A stretch of 6,898 bases of DNA from BRH-c25 sp035417425. GTDB lineage: Bacteria > Bacillota > Clostridia > Lutisporales > Lutisporaceae. The stretch lies in assembly GCA_035417425.1 (NCBI GenBank), contig DAOLPD010000164.1:1-6898 (forward strand), given 5' to 3'. The notes under the pieces were generated by a model. The model was not told the origin of the DNA. It ran no database searches and saw only the letters and a list, made by a program, of their open reading frames with translations. Below are positions 1 to 5,877 of the stretch, piece after piece (the first letter of the stretch is position 1; each line of letters begins with the position of its first letter). Both the position numbers and the translations under genes were made by a program.

Positions 1-107
1 GGCGCACCGGGCTCAGGATTTCCTTCGATGCTTCTTATCCGCACCAGTTCCTGAGCTGCTTTTATAATGTCATCCTTCATTGAATCAACAATTTTATCAA
101 GCTTCAT
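1..107 (-). CDS. pepV: PepV-like M20 dipeptidase, N-terminal fragment (runs off left edge)
   Basis: Only the first 35 codons plus two bases are in the window. They begin MKLDKIVDSMKDD and continue through ELVRIRSIEG to PEPGA. This is the characteristic opening of PepV/Sapep-type M20 metallopeptidases: an amphipathic helix followed by the ELVRIxSxEG segment. Family members are cytoplasmic zinc dipeptidases that release amino acids from short peptides. The zinc ligands and catalytic glutamate lie beyond the edge, so activity cannot be judged. The ATG at 107-105 is preceded by AGGTGAT (119-113) at 6-nt spacing, which supports this start. The gene follows the transporter operon in the same direction, 109 bp after the last permease, but a terminator lies between them, so it probably has its own promoter or depends on readthrough. 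A second PepV-like gene ends at 6051. The two visible parts do not overlap in the protein, so their similarity cannot be compared here. Confidence 0.85.
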   Translation of the reverse strand, partial: MKLDKIVDSMKDDIIKAAQELVRIRSIEGNPEPGA

Positions 108-133
108 AAAATATCACCTGCCTGTAGTTTTTT

Positions 134-155
134 ATAATAAGATTTTTTTATACCA
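134..155 (-). promoter_or_regulatory. Weak candidate promoter for the downstream pepV-like gene
   Basis: Between the operon terminator and the pepV-like start, the minus strand carries an extended -10 type sequence, TGGTATAAA (155-147). A second -10-like hexamer, TATTAT, lies at 139-134. Neither has a convincing -35 element at 16-18 bp. The terminator upstream makes a promoter here likely on functional grounds, but the DNA is AT-rich and chance matches are easy. Confidence 0.3.
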
Positions 156-179
156 GCGGAATGAATATACCCCCACAAT

Positions 180-210
180 AAAAAAAGGGGCTGAGCTATC
201 TCAATCCCCT
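180..210 (-). terminator. Intrinsic terminator of the ABC transporter operon
   Basis: In the minus-strand RNA, AGGGG (210-206) pairs with CCCCT (190-186). An inner stem TGAG/CTCA closes a 4-nt loop, ATAG, with one small bulge between the two stems. Seven U residues (186-180) follow directly. It starts 6 nt after the stop codon of the last permease gene. GC-rich stem, short loop and U-tract together make this a standard rho-independent terminator. It does not work as a terminator on the plus strand, which has no T-tract on that side. Confidence 0.9.
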
Positions 211-216
211 ATTTTA

Positions 217-1527
217 CTAATTGTCCTGGGCATTCGATTCAATCGGGTCCAGGGTTATGCGGGCTTTTCTGTTATCATTCCAGACATAGATTCCCAAAGC
301 CATACCGATAATACCATATACCATGAAAGTCCTGAAATACTCACCTAAAAGGGCATTACCAAAAACAGCCTTGCCAATTTCCGGTGACATAATAAACATG
401 GAATTGAAAAGTATGGTTCCAATCAATGCCTGTGATACAGTAGCCTTGCGCACCGAAGCCCCGCCTACCAGTAATGCCGCTACTGAGAACATACCGATTT
501 GTGTATGTGCACCATAGACATTCAGAGTACCCATATCCTGCAAGTAAAATATCTGTCCCCAGGAGGCCATAACAGTGGACATTATAACTGCAATGATTCG
601 GGTTTTGTCTACATTTATTCCATTGGACCGGGCGATATGCTGACTTTGACCGACACTTCTAAAATCCTGGCCGAGCTTTGTTTTCATAATCAATTCTGTG
701 AAAAGGCAGAGCAGGCCGATGAAGATAATGGTTACAGTAGGTACTTCTTTAACTGTTGTTATTTTGTTTTCTGTCACAATTGCGAATATACTGTAGGCAA
801 TTAATACTGCCAGCAAAAGGACTTTGACATAAAATACAACTCTATTTTCTTTATTAGGTCTTTTCCTTCCCGTAAGGTAAAGGACAACAACCAAAGTTAA
901 CAATACAACCGAGACAACGAGTACCGTCCACATGAAAGGCGTTTTCATTATATTCTGCAAGGAATAGTGCAACTCGCCCATATCCACCGTCATACGCACT
1001 CCGACGCCATCGGGTTTGATCATGGGATGAGTAGCCCGGACAGGTATAATTACACCAGTTGCAAAGAGAAGAATGAACTGGTATACCCCATTGGCAAAGA
1101 AACCGACAATTAAGCTGGCTATCATCTCCTGGCCGCGGGTCTTATTGTACAGCCTGCCTGTCAGGAAGCCGATAAAAGCGGCAATGGGCAATGCCAAGAC
1201 TATACAAAAGAATAATTCCCAAACTCCGCTAAGATGCAGATATTCAATGCTGAGATACCGTACAATGATTATAGCCAACTGGCCGCTCATTGCGCCGATT
1301 ACGATACCAAAGTTCAGCCCCAGTCCTGCTATAACAGGAATTATTAGAGACAGTACAATGAAAGCATTACGATAGAAACGGCTGGATAATTCAGATAAAA
1401 AGTAATTAATGGGCACATTGTCGGTTAGTGCAAAACCTAACAATGTGAAAGCAATAAAAATAATAGGAACTATATTATCTGTTAAATACGGCATCTGCTT
1501 GCCCAGCATATTTTTGGCTTTTTTCAT
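217..1527 (-). CDS. ABC transporter permease, BPD_transp_2 family (second subunit)
   Basis: This 436-residue integral membrane protein is probably one half of the translocation pore of the importer encoded in this operon. About 12 hydrophobic stretches are visible, roughly at residues 17-35, 54-70, 72-90, 104-124, 136-160, 200-219, 231-252, 263-281, 309-328, 343-358, 364-382 and 400-417. The loop at about 283-308 (KTKLGQDFRSVGQSQHIARS, then NGINVDK) resembles the cytoplasmic coupling loop by which RbsC- and BMP-type permeases contact the ATPase. The motif GLGLNFG (68-74) has a counterpart in the partner permease. The protein is about 76 residues longer than its partner, with an extra basic linker and membrane segment at about 220-260. 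The ATG at 1527 overlaps the preceding stop codon by one base (TAATG), and AAAGGAGG lies at 1544-1537. This suggests translational coupling and equal amounts of the two permeases. The stop is a TAG at 219-217, just before the operon terminator. The family assignment is firm; the substrate is unknown. Confidence 0.9.
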   Translation of the reverse strand: MKKAKNMLGKQMPYLTDNIVPIIFIAFTLLGFALTDNVPINYFLSELSSRFYRNAFIVLSLIIPVIAGLGLNFGIVIGAMSGQLAIIIVRYLSIEYLHLSGVWELFFCIVLALPIAAFIGFLTGRLYNKTRGQEMIASLIVGFFANGVYQFILLFATGVIIPVRATHPMIKPDGVGVRMTVDMGELHYSLQNIMKTPFMWTVLVVSVVLLTLVVVLYLTGRKRPNKENRVVFYVKVLLLAVLIAYSIFAIVTENKITTVKEVPTVTIIFIGLLCLFTELIMKTKLGQDFRSVGQSQHIARSNGINVDKTRIIAVIMSTVMASWGQIFYLQDMGTLNVYGAHTQIGMFSVAALLVGGASVRKATVSQALIGTILFNSMFIMSPEIGKAVFGNALLGEYFRTFMVYGIIGMALGIYVWNDNRKARITLDPIESNAQDN

Positions 1528-2609
1528 TATTTACCGCCTCCTTTGACCTGTGTAAGTGCGTAAAGAATAATACCGTTTTGCAGTATTACACGCATTATCT
1601 CGGATAAGTCGGTTCCTGCGAACAACTGATTTGCCACAGGCATTGATGCAGTAAGCAGACCCTGTAATAGGAATGTACCGATTATAACATGAGAGATATT
1701 AGCTTTTGAGGCGGTTGCTCCGCCGATGAGAACACCGGCAACAGCCGGGAACGCCATCATCAATGGCCCTGAATACAGCTGGAAAAAACCATAACTCTGA
1801 GAATAAATGATTATTCCATAGGCACCTAAGACCGTGGAAAGAATATTAGCTATTACCCGGTTTTTATCAATATCAATACCGGAAGCAGCGGCAAATGCAG
1901 GATTGCTGCCGCCGGCGATTATTGCAGCGCCTGTTTTCGTCCTGAAAAATAACCAGACAAGGAAGCAAAATGTAAAAAACGTCAGGAGCAAACCTGTCGG
2001 TATCTTAATTCCAATTATCTCAAAGGCAAGAAAGTTGTTTAGAATCTCTCCTGCATTCACTCCATCCAGTTTAATTGTTTCACGCAAACCCTTGCCCATC
2101 ATCCAACCCATTTGTTTGCTCTGAAAGGGTGCCATAAGCCAGACCAAAGACATGAGAGCAACGACGGAAAAGCCGGTATAAGTTGCGATTGTCATCTCTG
2201 CGCCTTTTACAGCATTTAAAAGCTTGCCATAGAAGTAACCGGTTGTAGTCGCAAAAATCGTTGCCAGCAATGATGTTATAAGCAACAGTTTAATACCTAA
2301 AAAGCCCATTTCAATCCCTATAGTCCAGGCCAATAATCCGCAAATGATGCCTAAAGGAAGGGCAAAATTCGGGCCTGTTCCGGATTTAATTGCAGGAACC
2401 ATTGCCAGCACCAATACACCATTCATACCAAAACGTCGCAGTATATCACTTATGAGAATCGGCAGGGATTGCTTCAGTACGGCTGCCGTAATCATTACCA
2501 ATAAGAAAAATGCAGCAATAATCAGTGTCGGCAATCCAATGCTTTTTACTATAGGAATATCCAGGCTCTTTTTAACAGCATTATTTTGTTTATCTTCATT
2601 TTTTAACAT
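1527..2609 (-). CDS. ABC transporter permease, BPD_transp_2 family (first subunit)
   Basis: This 360-residue membrane protein is the probable partner of the next permease in a heterodimeric pore. About nine or ten hydrophobic segments are visible, roughly at 26-46, 62-74, 81-99, 103-124, 143-162, 202-222, 252-272, 285-300, 306-326 and 337-353. The stretch FRTKTGAAIIAGGSNPAFAA followed by ASGIDIDKNR (222-251) matches the cytoplasmic ATPase-coupling loop of RbsC/BMP-type permeases, and the next helix is typical of the family. GTGPNFALPLG (77-87) parallels GLGLNFG in the other permease, which suggests the two arose by duplication. The ATG at 2609-2607 directly abuts the ATPase stop codon (TAAATG). 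A GGGGGGTG ribosome-binding site (2625-2618) lies within the end of the ATPase gene. The C-terminus is short and glycine/lysine-rich (VKGGGK). The substrate cannot be read from this sequence. Confidence 0.9.
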   Translation of the reverse strand: MLKNEDKQNNAVKKSLDIPIVKSIGLPTLIIAAFFLLVMITAAVLKQSLPILISDILRRFGMNGVLVLAMVPAIKSGTGPNFALPLGIICGLLAWTIGIEMGFLGIKLLLITSLLATIFATTTGYFYGKLLNAVKGAEMTIATYTGFSVVALMSLVWLMAPFQSKQMGWMMGKGLRETIKLDGVNAGEILNNFLAFEIIGIKIPTGLLLTFFTFCFLVWLFFRTKTGAAIIAGGSNPAFAAASGIDIDKNRVIANILSTVLGAYGIIIYSQSYGFFQLYSGPLMMAFPAVAGVLIGGATASKANISHVIIGTFLLQGLLTASMPVANQLFAGTDLSEIMRVILQNGIILYALTQVKGGGK

Positions 2610-4208
2610 TTATTCAGCACCCCCCATTTGGGAATCTGAGCTAACGCCGGACATCATCAACCCAAATTCAGCGTTTGAAGCCTCAGGAGACAGAATGCCC
2701 TTTACTTTGCCATCACAGACAATAGCTATTCTGTCACAAATACTTCTAAGCTCCGCTAATTCAGAAGATGTCATTACTATTGTCATCCCTTGTTCCTCAT
2801 TCAGCTTTTTAAGCAAATCCAGAATCAGCTTCTTAGCACCTATATCAATACCTCGGGTGGGCTCGCTGACCAGCAGCAGTTTCGGTTTCTGCGTAAGAGC
2901 CCGGGCCATGCACACCTTTTGCTGGTTACCTCCTGATAAACTTCCCGCATGCTGCAAAGAAGATGTGCATCGAATATCCAGATCTTTTATCATCTGATTT
3001 GTATGATTGCGGATTTTTTGAGAATCCATAATTTTGATAAAACCAAGATTATACAGAAATTCCTTATGGATCTGCATACTCGTAAAAACCGTGTTAAGCT
3101 CAATGGACTCATCTAAAAGCAGTCCGACACCTTTCCTGTCTTCACTTAGAAAGCTTATCCCCGCAGTAATTGCTCCCCTTGGGTTATTCAGCTCCATTGG
3201 GCGGCCTTCAAAAATTACCTGGCCTCTGGCGGGAAAAATTCCCATAATTCCGTTGGCTACACCAAGCTTCCCTTGCCCTGCCAGGCCTCCGATGCCTATG
3301 ATTTCACCTTTCCTTACATCCAGGTTAAAACCTTTTACCTCTTCACCTGGCATTTTGACTTCGAGATTCTTGATGCTAAGCACAATTTCTTCGCTAATCC
3401 GGCGGGAATCCGAATTTGACCGATCCAGGGATACCTTTCGCCCTACCATTAATTCTGCGATTTCGTACACATTTGTATCCTTTGTATCTTTGGTTACCAC
3501 ATGTTCTCCGTCCCTCAAAATGGTGACGCGATGAGAAACCTGCATTATTTCTTCCAAACGGTGGCTGATAAATATGATGCCTATTCCTTTTTCAGCCAAC
3601 TTCTCAATGGCAGCCAACAGGTTCTGTGTTTCTGATTCCGTCAAAACCGCAGTGGGCTCATCGAAAACAAGCAGTTTGATTCCGGTTTTGTCTATTTCCC
3701 TGGCGATTTCGATGAACTGCATGTGCCCTACCGGCAGCCCTTCCACCAGGGTGTATTCCTCAATACCCATGCCCATAATGTCAAGAGCTTTCCTGGCATC
3801 GCTGTTCATTCGTTTCATATCCAAGCTTTCATATTGTTTGCCGAATATCTTACTGACCAGATTTGGATTAGTCAATTCACGGTTAATTTTGATGTTTTCC
3901 GTAATGGTAAAACCGGGTATTAGCATAAACTCCTGATGTACCATTCCAATTCCATGGGACATTGCCTCATGAGGCGAAGTGAACATGACCTCTTTGCCAT
4001 CCAGTTCAATGCTGCCCTGGTATCCGCCTGTTTCATGAATCACCGGCATACCGAACAATATATTCATCAAAGTGGATTTACCTGCCCCGTTTTCTCCTAT
4101 TAGGGCATGGATTTCACCTTTTCTGATTTCCATATTAATATCTTTTAATACCTGGTTGCCGTAAAACTCTTTTGATACGTTTTTAATAGTAAGGAGTATG
4201 TCTCCCAA
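2610..4208 (-). CDS. ABC transporter ATP-binding protein with two fused ATPase domains (sugar/nucleoside type)
   Basis: This cytoplasmic ATPase drives the importer. It is 532 residues from the TTG at 4208-4206. Domain 1 has Walker A GENGAGKST (38-46), a Q-loop at VHQEF (Q92), an altered signature LPVGHMQ (158-164), Walker B LLVFDEPTA (179-187) and H-loop H216. Domain 2 has a degenerate Walker A, GGLAGQGKLG (307-316), with no Ser/Thr after the Lys. It also has the family-typical SEDRKGVGL (355-363), a canonical LSGGNQQ signature (424-430), Walker B LLLVSEPTRG with Ser in place of the Asp (S448), and Ser in place of the switch His (SSEL, 481-484). Two fused, unequal ATPase domains are typical of the RbsA/MglA/BMP-type ATPases that pair with BPD_transp_2 permeases. 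Only the site formed by the domain 1 Walker motifs and the domain 2 signature looks fully canonical. A GTG at 4226 would add six residues but has no ribosome-binding site. The next gene starts immediately after the stop. Confidence 0.93.
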   Translation of the reverse strand: MGDILLTIKNVSKEFYGNQVLKDINMEIRKGEIHALIGENGAGKSTLMNILFGMPVIHETGGYQGSIELDGKEVMFTSPHEAMSHGIGMVHQEFMLIPGFTITENIKINRELTNPNLVSKIFGKQYESLDMKRMNSDARKALDIMGMGIEEYTLVEGLPVGHMQFIEIAREIDKTGIKLLVFDEPTAVLTESETQNLLAAIEKLAEKGIGIIFISHRLEEIMQVSHRVTILRDGEHVVTKDTKDTNVYEIAELMVGRKVSLDRSNSDSRRISEEIVLSIKNLEVKMPGEEVKGFNLDVRKGEIIGIGGLAGQGKLGVANGIMGIFPARGQVIFEGRPMELNNPRGAITAGISFLSEDRKGVGLLLDESIELNTVFTSMQIHKEFLYNLGFIKIMDSQKIRNHTNQMIKDLDIRCTSSLQHAGSLSGGNQQKVCMARALTQKPKLLLVSEPTRGIDIGAKKLILDLLKKLNEEQGMTIVMTSSELAELRSICDRIAIVCDGKVKGILSPEASNAEFGLMMSGVSSDSQMGGAE

Positions 4209-4214
4209 GTTAAT

Positions 4215-4221
4215 CCCTCCT
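4215..4221 (-). promoter_or_regulatory. Ribosome-binding site that sets a TTG start for the ATPase gene
   Basis: AGGAGGG lies 6 nt before a TTG at 4208-4206. The next codons read GDILLTIKNV, a normal opening for this ATPase family. The longer reading from GTG at 4226 would place this perfect Shine-Dalgarno sequence inside the coding region as Ala-Gly-Gly, and it has no site of its own upstream. The TTG start is therefore preferred. Confidence 0.8.
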
Positions 4222-4256
4222 GCCACATATGCTCTTATGGGTAGCGGTTTGCAAAC

Positions 4257-4303
4257 TTAATGAGGATGTCTCAAGCCGAACAGTATTGAAACACCCTCAT
4301 TAA
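4257..4303 (-). promoter_or_regulatory. 18-bp stem-loop between binding-protein and ATPase genes
   Basis: In the minus-strand RNA, TTAATGAGGGTGTTTCAA (4303-4286) pairs along its whole length with TTGAGACATCCTCATTAA (4274-4257). There are 16 Watson-Crick pairs and 2 G-U pairs around an 11-nt loop. On the plus strand the same two positions would be A/C mismatches, so the stem is complete only in operon mRNA. No U-tract follows, so it is not a standard terminator. The next 10 bases, 4256-4247, form a palindrome (GTTTGCAAAC). Stem-loops at this place in importer operons often protect the upstream binding-protein mRNA or partly reduce readthrough into the transporter genes. That role is inferred here. 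Confidence 0.75.
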
Positions 4304-4315
4304 TAGTTATACTTC

Positions 4316-4333
4316 AGTTGCCAGGATGCAACT
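4316..4333 (-). repeat. Small stem-loop just after the binding-protein stop codon
   Basis: AGTTGC and GCAACT form a perfect 6-bp inverted repeat around a 6-nt spacer. It begins about 19 nt after the TAA of the binding-protein gene and precedes the larger stem-loop. There is no U-tract. It may add to a 3'-end stabilising structure, but a 6-bp stem could also be chance. Confidence 0.45.
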
Positions 4334-4352
4334 TAAAATCATAATACAACAA

Positions 4353-5534
4353 TTAGCTTGGAAGCTTTCCGTATGTAAGGAAGTCTACCAGGAACAATAA
4401 GTAATTGTCATAAGCAACACCATTTTCTACGTAGGGGTTCAGAGTTATATCCATGCCTGCATAATCAGACATACATTCTGCCAGAACTTTTGTGTCAAAT
4501 TTGCCGTTAGTTTCACCATTCAACCACTTGACAGCATATTCAGCGCCTGCAATTGTAGCCATCATGGCTGCCGGTACAGGCCAAGTGGAGAAGCGGCCGC
4601 CTAAGCCTGCATCTTCAATTATCTTCGTGGTCTGGTCAATAACATCCTGCAAACCGCCGACTATATCTTCCGGAACATTCAGTCCCAGAGCTGACGGATA
4701 TCCATGATATGGTGACGGGCAGCACGGCTGTGTATAGATTGCGCCTGCATCGAAAGCTGCCTTGATCAGAGGTACCTGCATAGAGCAGTTTGTTGAGAAG
4801 AATGATGTATCTTTTCCGTATTTCTTTACCATCTTCGGTACGTCTTCCAGGATGAACTGCTGAGCACCGGTAACGCCAGCTTCACTGGTTGGGTCCGGAG
4901 CTGTAGCATCTACGAATGCAAGACCAATCTTCGCACATTCCGCTTTCATGAGTTCACGTCTTTCCGCAAGTATCGGAATAGACATATGTCTCGGGAATGA
5001 ATAATGTACGAATGTCTTTGCACCCTGCTTTAAAGCCTGGTTCGGTATTGCCGAGCCCATGGACAACTCGTCGGGTTGAAGTATGACGTCAGCACGGGCG
5101 GATACGTCCGGAGCATTTTCCTGAGGTGAAGCATAAATAATAAGTACTTCATCTTTTTTTCTTGATTCAAGGAACTTATCAATCGCCGGGTTAGTGCCAG
5201 GTACAGCCTGGTTAATGACTACAGCTTTGATATCAGGATCTGCAGCTATCTTAGTCAATACACTAATCATCTGCTCTTGTTCAGTCATGAAATTGTCCGG
5301 CCAAAGTTCATGGACAATTTTATCTGCGCCGTATTTTTTCTGTACAAACTCAGCTGAACGATACTCTTCTTCATTCTGGGAAACAGTGTTGGTAACTATT
5401 GCTATCTTCCAATTGTCCTTTGTTTCCTCAGGTTTAGCTGCAGGTTCTGCTGCTGCAGGCGCTGCTGGTTTTGAGCATGCTGTAAAGCTCAAAAGCATGA
5501 CTACTGCCAGCATTAATGCTAATGCTTTTTTCAT
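4353..5534 (-). CDS. DUF3798-family ABC transporter substrate-binding lipoprotein
   Basis: This 393-residue extracytoplasmic binding protein is the probable ligand receptor of the importer. Residues 1-20 are a lipoprotein signal: a Lys-Lys start, a hydrophobic core and a lipobox FTAC, with lipidation expected at Cys20. An Ala/Pro/Glu-rich flexible tether (about 21-40) follows. The mature domain opens with WKIAIVTNTVSQNEEEYRSA, like a periplasmic-binding-protein type I fold. Later segments such as FVHYSFPRHMS, QPCCPSPYHGYPSALG and GGRFSTWPVP match my recollection of the DUF3798 family, whose members have no established ligand. It lacks the usual BMP/PnrA nucleoside-binding sequence. The mature protein has several cysteines, including an adjacent pair in QPCCPSP. 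The ATG at 5534-5532 follows GGAGGGG (5546-5540) at 5-nt spacing. The gene is first in the operon and is separated from the ATPase gene by 145 bp carrying stem-loops, which fits higher expression of the receptor. The lipoprotein role is clear; the family name is from memory of motifs. Confidence 0.87.
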   Translation of the reverse strand: MKKALALMLAVVMLLSFTACSKPAAPAAAEPAAKPEETKDNWKIAIVTNTVSQNEEEYRSAEFVQKKYGADKIVHELWPDNFMTEQEQMISVLTKIAADPDIKAVVINQAVPGTNPAIDKFLESRKKDEVLIIYASPQENAPDVSARADVILQPDELSMGSAIPNQALKQGAKTFVHYSFPRHMSIPILAERRELMKAECAKIGLAFVDATAPDPTSEAGVTGAQQFILEDVPKMVKKYGKDTSFFSTNCSMQVPLIKAAFDAGAIYTQPCCPSPYHGYPSALGLNVPEDIVGGLQDVIDQTTKIIEDAGLGGRFSTWPVPAAMMATIAGAEYAVKWLNGETNGKFDTKVLAECMSDYAGMDITLNPYVENGVAYDNYLLFLVDFLTYGKLPS

Positions 5535-5561
5535 TTCTTCCCCTCCATTTGATTTAATTTT

Positions 5562-5596
5562 ATTAGACCGGATATTATGTATTTCCGGGTACTAAT
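5562..5596 (-). promoter_or_regulatory. Two-tier leader hairpin upstream of the binding-protein gene
   Basis: In the minus-strand RNA, ATTAG (5596-5592) pairs with CTAAT (5566-5562). Inside it, CCGGA (5588-5584) pairs with TCCGG (5572-5568), with a small internal loop between the stems and an 11-nt apical loop. It ends 16 nt upstream of the ribosome-binding site at 5546-5540. There is no U-tract, so it is not an intrinsic terminator. It could stabilise the 5' end of the mRNA or be part of a larger leader fold. Confidence 0.5.
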
Positions 5597-5639
5597 CCAT
5601 ATACTGGAAGAGTAAATATATTAGAACATATTAATTTAT

Positions 5640-5668
5640 AGTATAATGTATATTGATTATTCTGTAAA
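5640..5668 (-). promoter_or_regulatory. Proximal sigma-A-type promoter of the transporter operon
   Basis: TTTACA (5668-5663) and TATACT (5645-5640) are separated by exactly 17 bp, and each differs from the consensus hexamer at one position. The flanking DNA is AT-rich with an A-tract upstream (5690-5683), as in promoters with an UP-like element. Transcription would start near 5633 and give a leader of about 100 nt carrying the hairpin at 5596-5562. It is the best promoter match in the window and correctly placed for the operon. Confidence 0.65.
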
Positions 5669-5673
5669 TTATA

Positions 5674-5727
5674 AATAAATCCTTTTTTTTATAACATATT
5701 TCTCTAAAATTTTTTATAGGATTTATT
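5674..5727. repeat. 10-bp inverted repeat upstream of the proximal promoter
   Basis: AATAAATCCT (5674-5683) and AGGATTTATT (5718-5727) are perfect inverted copies 34 bp apart. The nearer arm ends 6 bp upstream of the proximal -35 element. The spacer is almost pure A/T. It may be a pair of regulator half-sites or an RNA stem if transcription starts at the distal promoter. The AT-rich background raises the chance of coincidence. Confidence 0.5.
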
Positions 5728-5785
5728 AAAGACTGAATTGCATGTTTATATTCCGCCAATAACTTGTTAATCCCATATGTTATAT

Positions 5786-5815
5786 ATATTACTAAGTTAT
5801 TACTGCGGATGTCAA
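5786..5815 (-). promoter_or_regulatory. Distal candidate promoter of the transporter operon
   Basis: A perfect TTGACA (5815-5810) is followed after 18 bp by TAATAT (5791-5786), a 4-of-6 match to the -10 consensus. A start near 5779 would give a leader of about 245 nt and put the repeat at 5674-5727 inside the RNA. The -35 element lies within one arm of the inverted repeat at 5807-5854, so a bound regulator could block it. Confidence 0.45.
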
Positions 5816-5854
5816 TGGTGGAACAGATCGGAGTTCATATTACACTTGACATCC
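5807..5854. repeat. 9-bp inverted repeat covering the distal -35 element
   Basis: GGATGTCAA (5807-5815) and TTGACATCC (5846-5854) are perfect inverted copies. GTG (5818-5820) and CAC (5843-5845) extend the pairing after a 2-nt bulge. Within the spacer, GAAC (5821-5824) and GTTC (5833-5836) form a further short match. One arm contains the distal -35 hexamer. It could be an operator with two half-sites or a cruciform/stem-loop. No regulator is encoded in the window. Confidence 0.5.
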
Positions 5855-5877
5855 TCTCTTTATATATACTGCTGTCT

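Noticed and set aside
67..348. Plus-strand open frame of 93 codons
   Set aside because: It crosses the pepV-like start, the operon terminator and the end of a permease gene, so it is a chance frame.
2344..2997. Plus-strand open frame of 217 codons spanning two transporter genes
   Set aside because: It lies antisense to the ATPase and first permease, both with unmistakable family motifs, and its own translation has no recognisable domain or ribosome-binding site.
3034..3534. Plus-strand open frame of 166 codons
   Set aside because: It is wholly antisense to the ATPase gene, and its Ser/Pro-rich composition is that expected of a shadow frame.
4274..4287. CCGAACAGT resembling a PurR box in the loop of the stem-loop
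   Set aside because: It is a single partial match, the flanking bases do not fit, and it lies in the middle of the operon rather than near a promoter.
5194..5595. Plus-strand open frame of 133 codons over the receptor gene start
   Set aside because: It is antisense to the signal peptide and N-terminus of the receptor; its Ala-rich stretch mirrors the receptor's Ala/Pro tether.
5562..5640. Possible purine riboswitch, suggested by TATATGG and ATATCCGG near each other
   Set aside because: The conserved core and three-stem arrangement of purine riboswitches are absent; only short coincidental strings match.
5846..5870. Plus-strand promoter-like pair TTGACA and TATACT
   Set aside because: The spacer is only 13 bp, and no plus-strand gene lies downstream.
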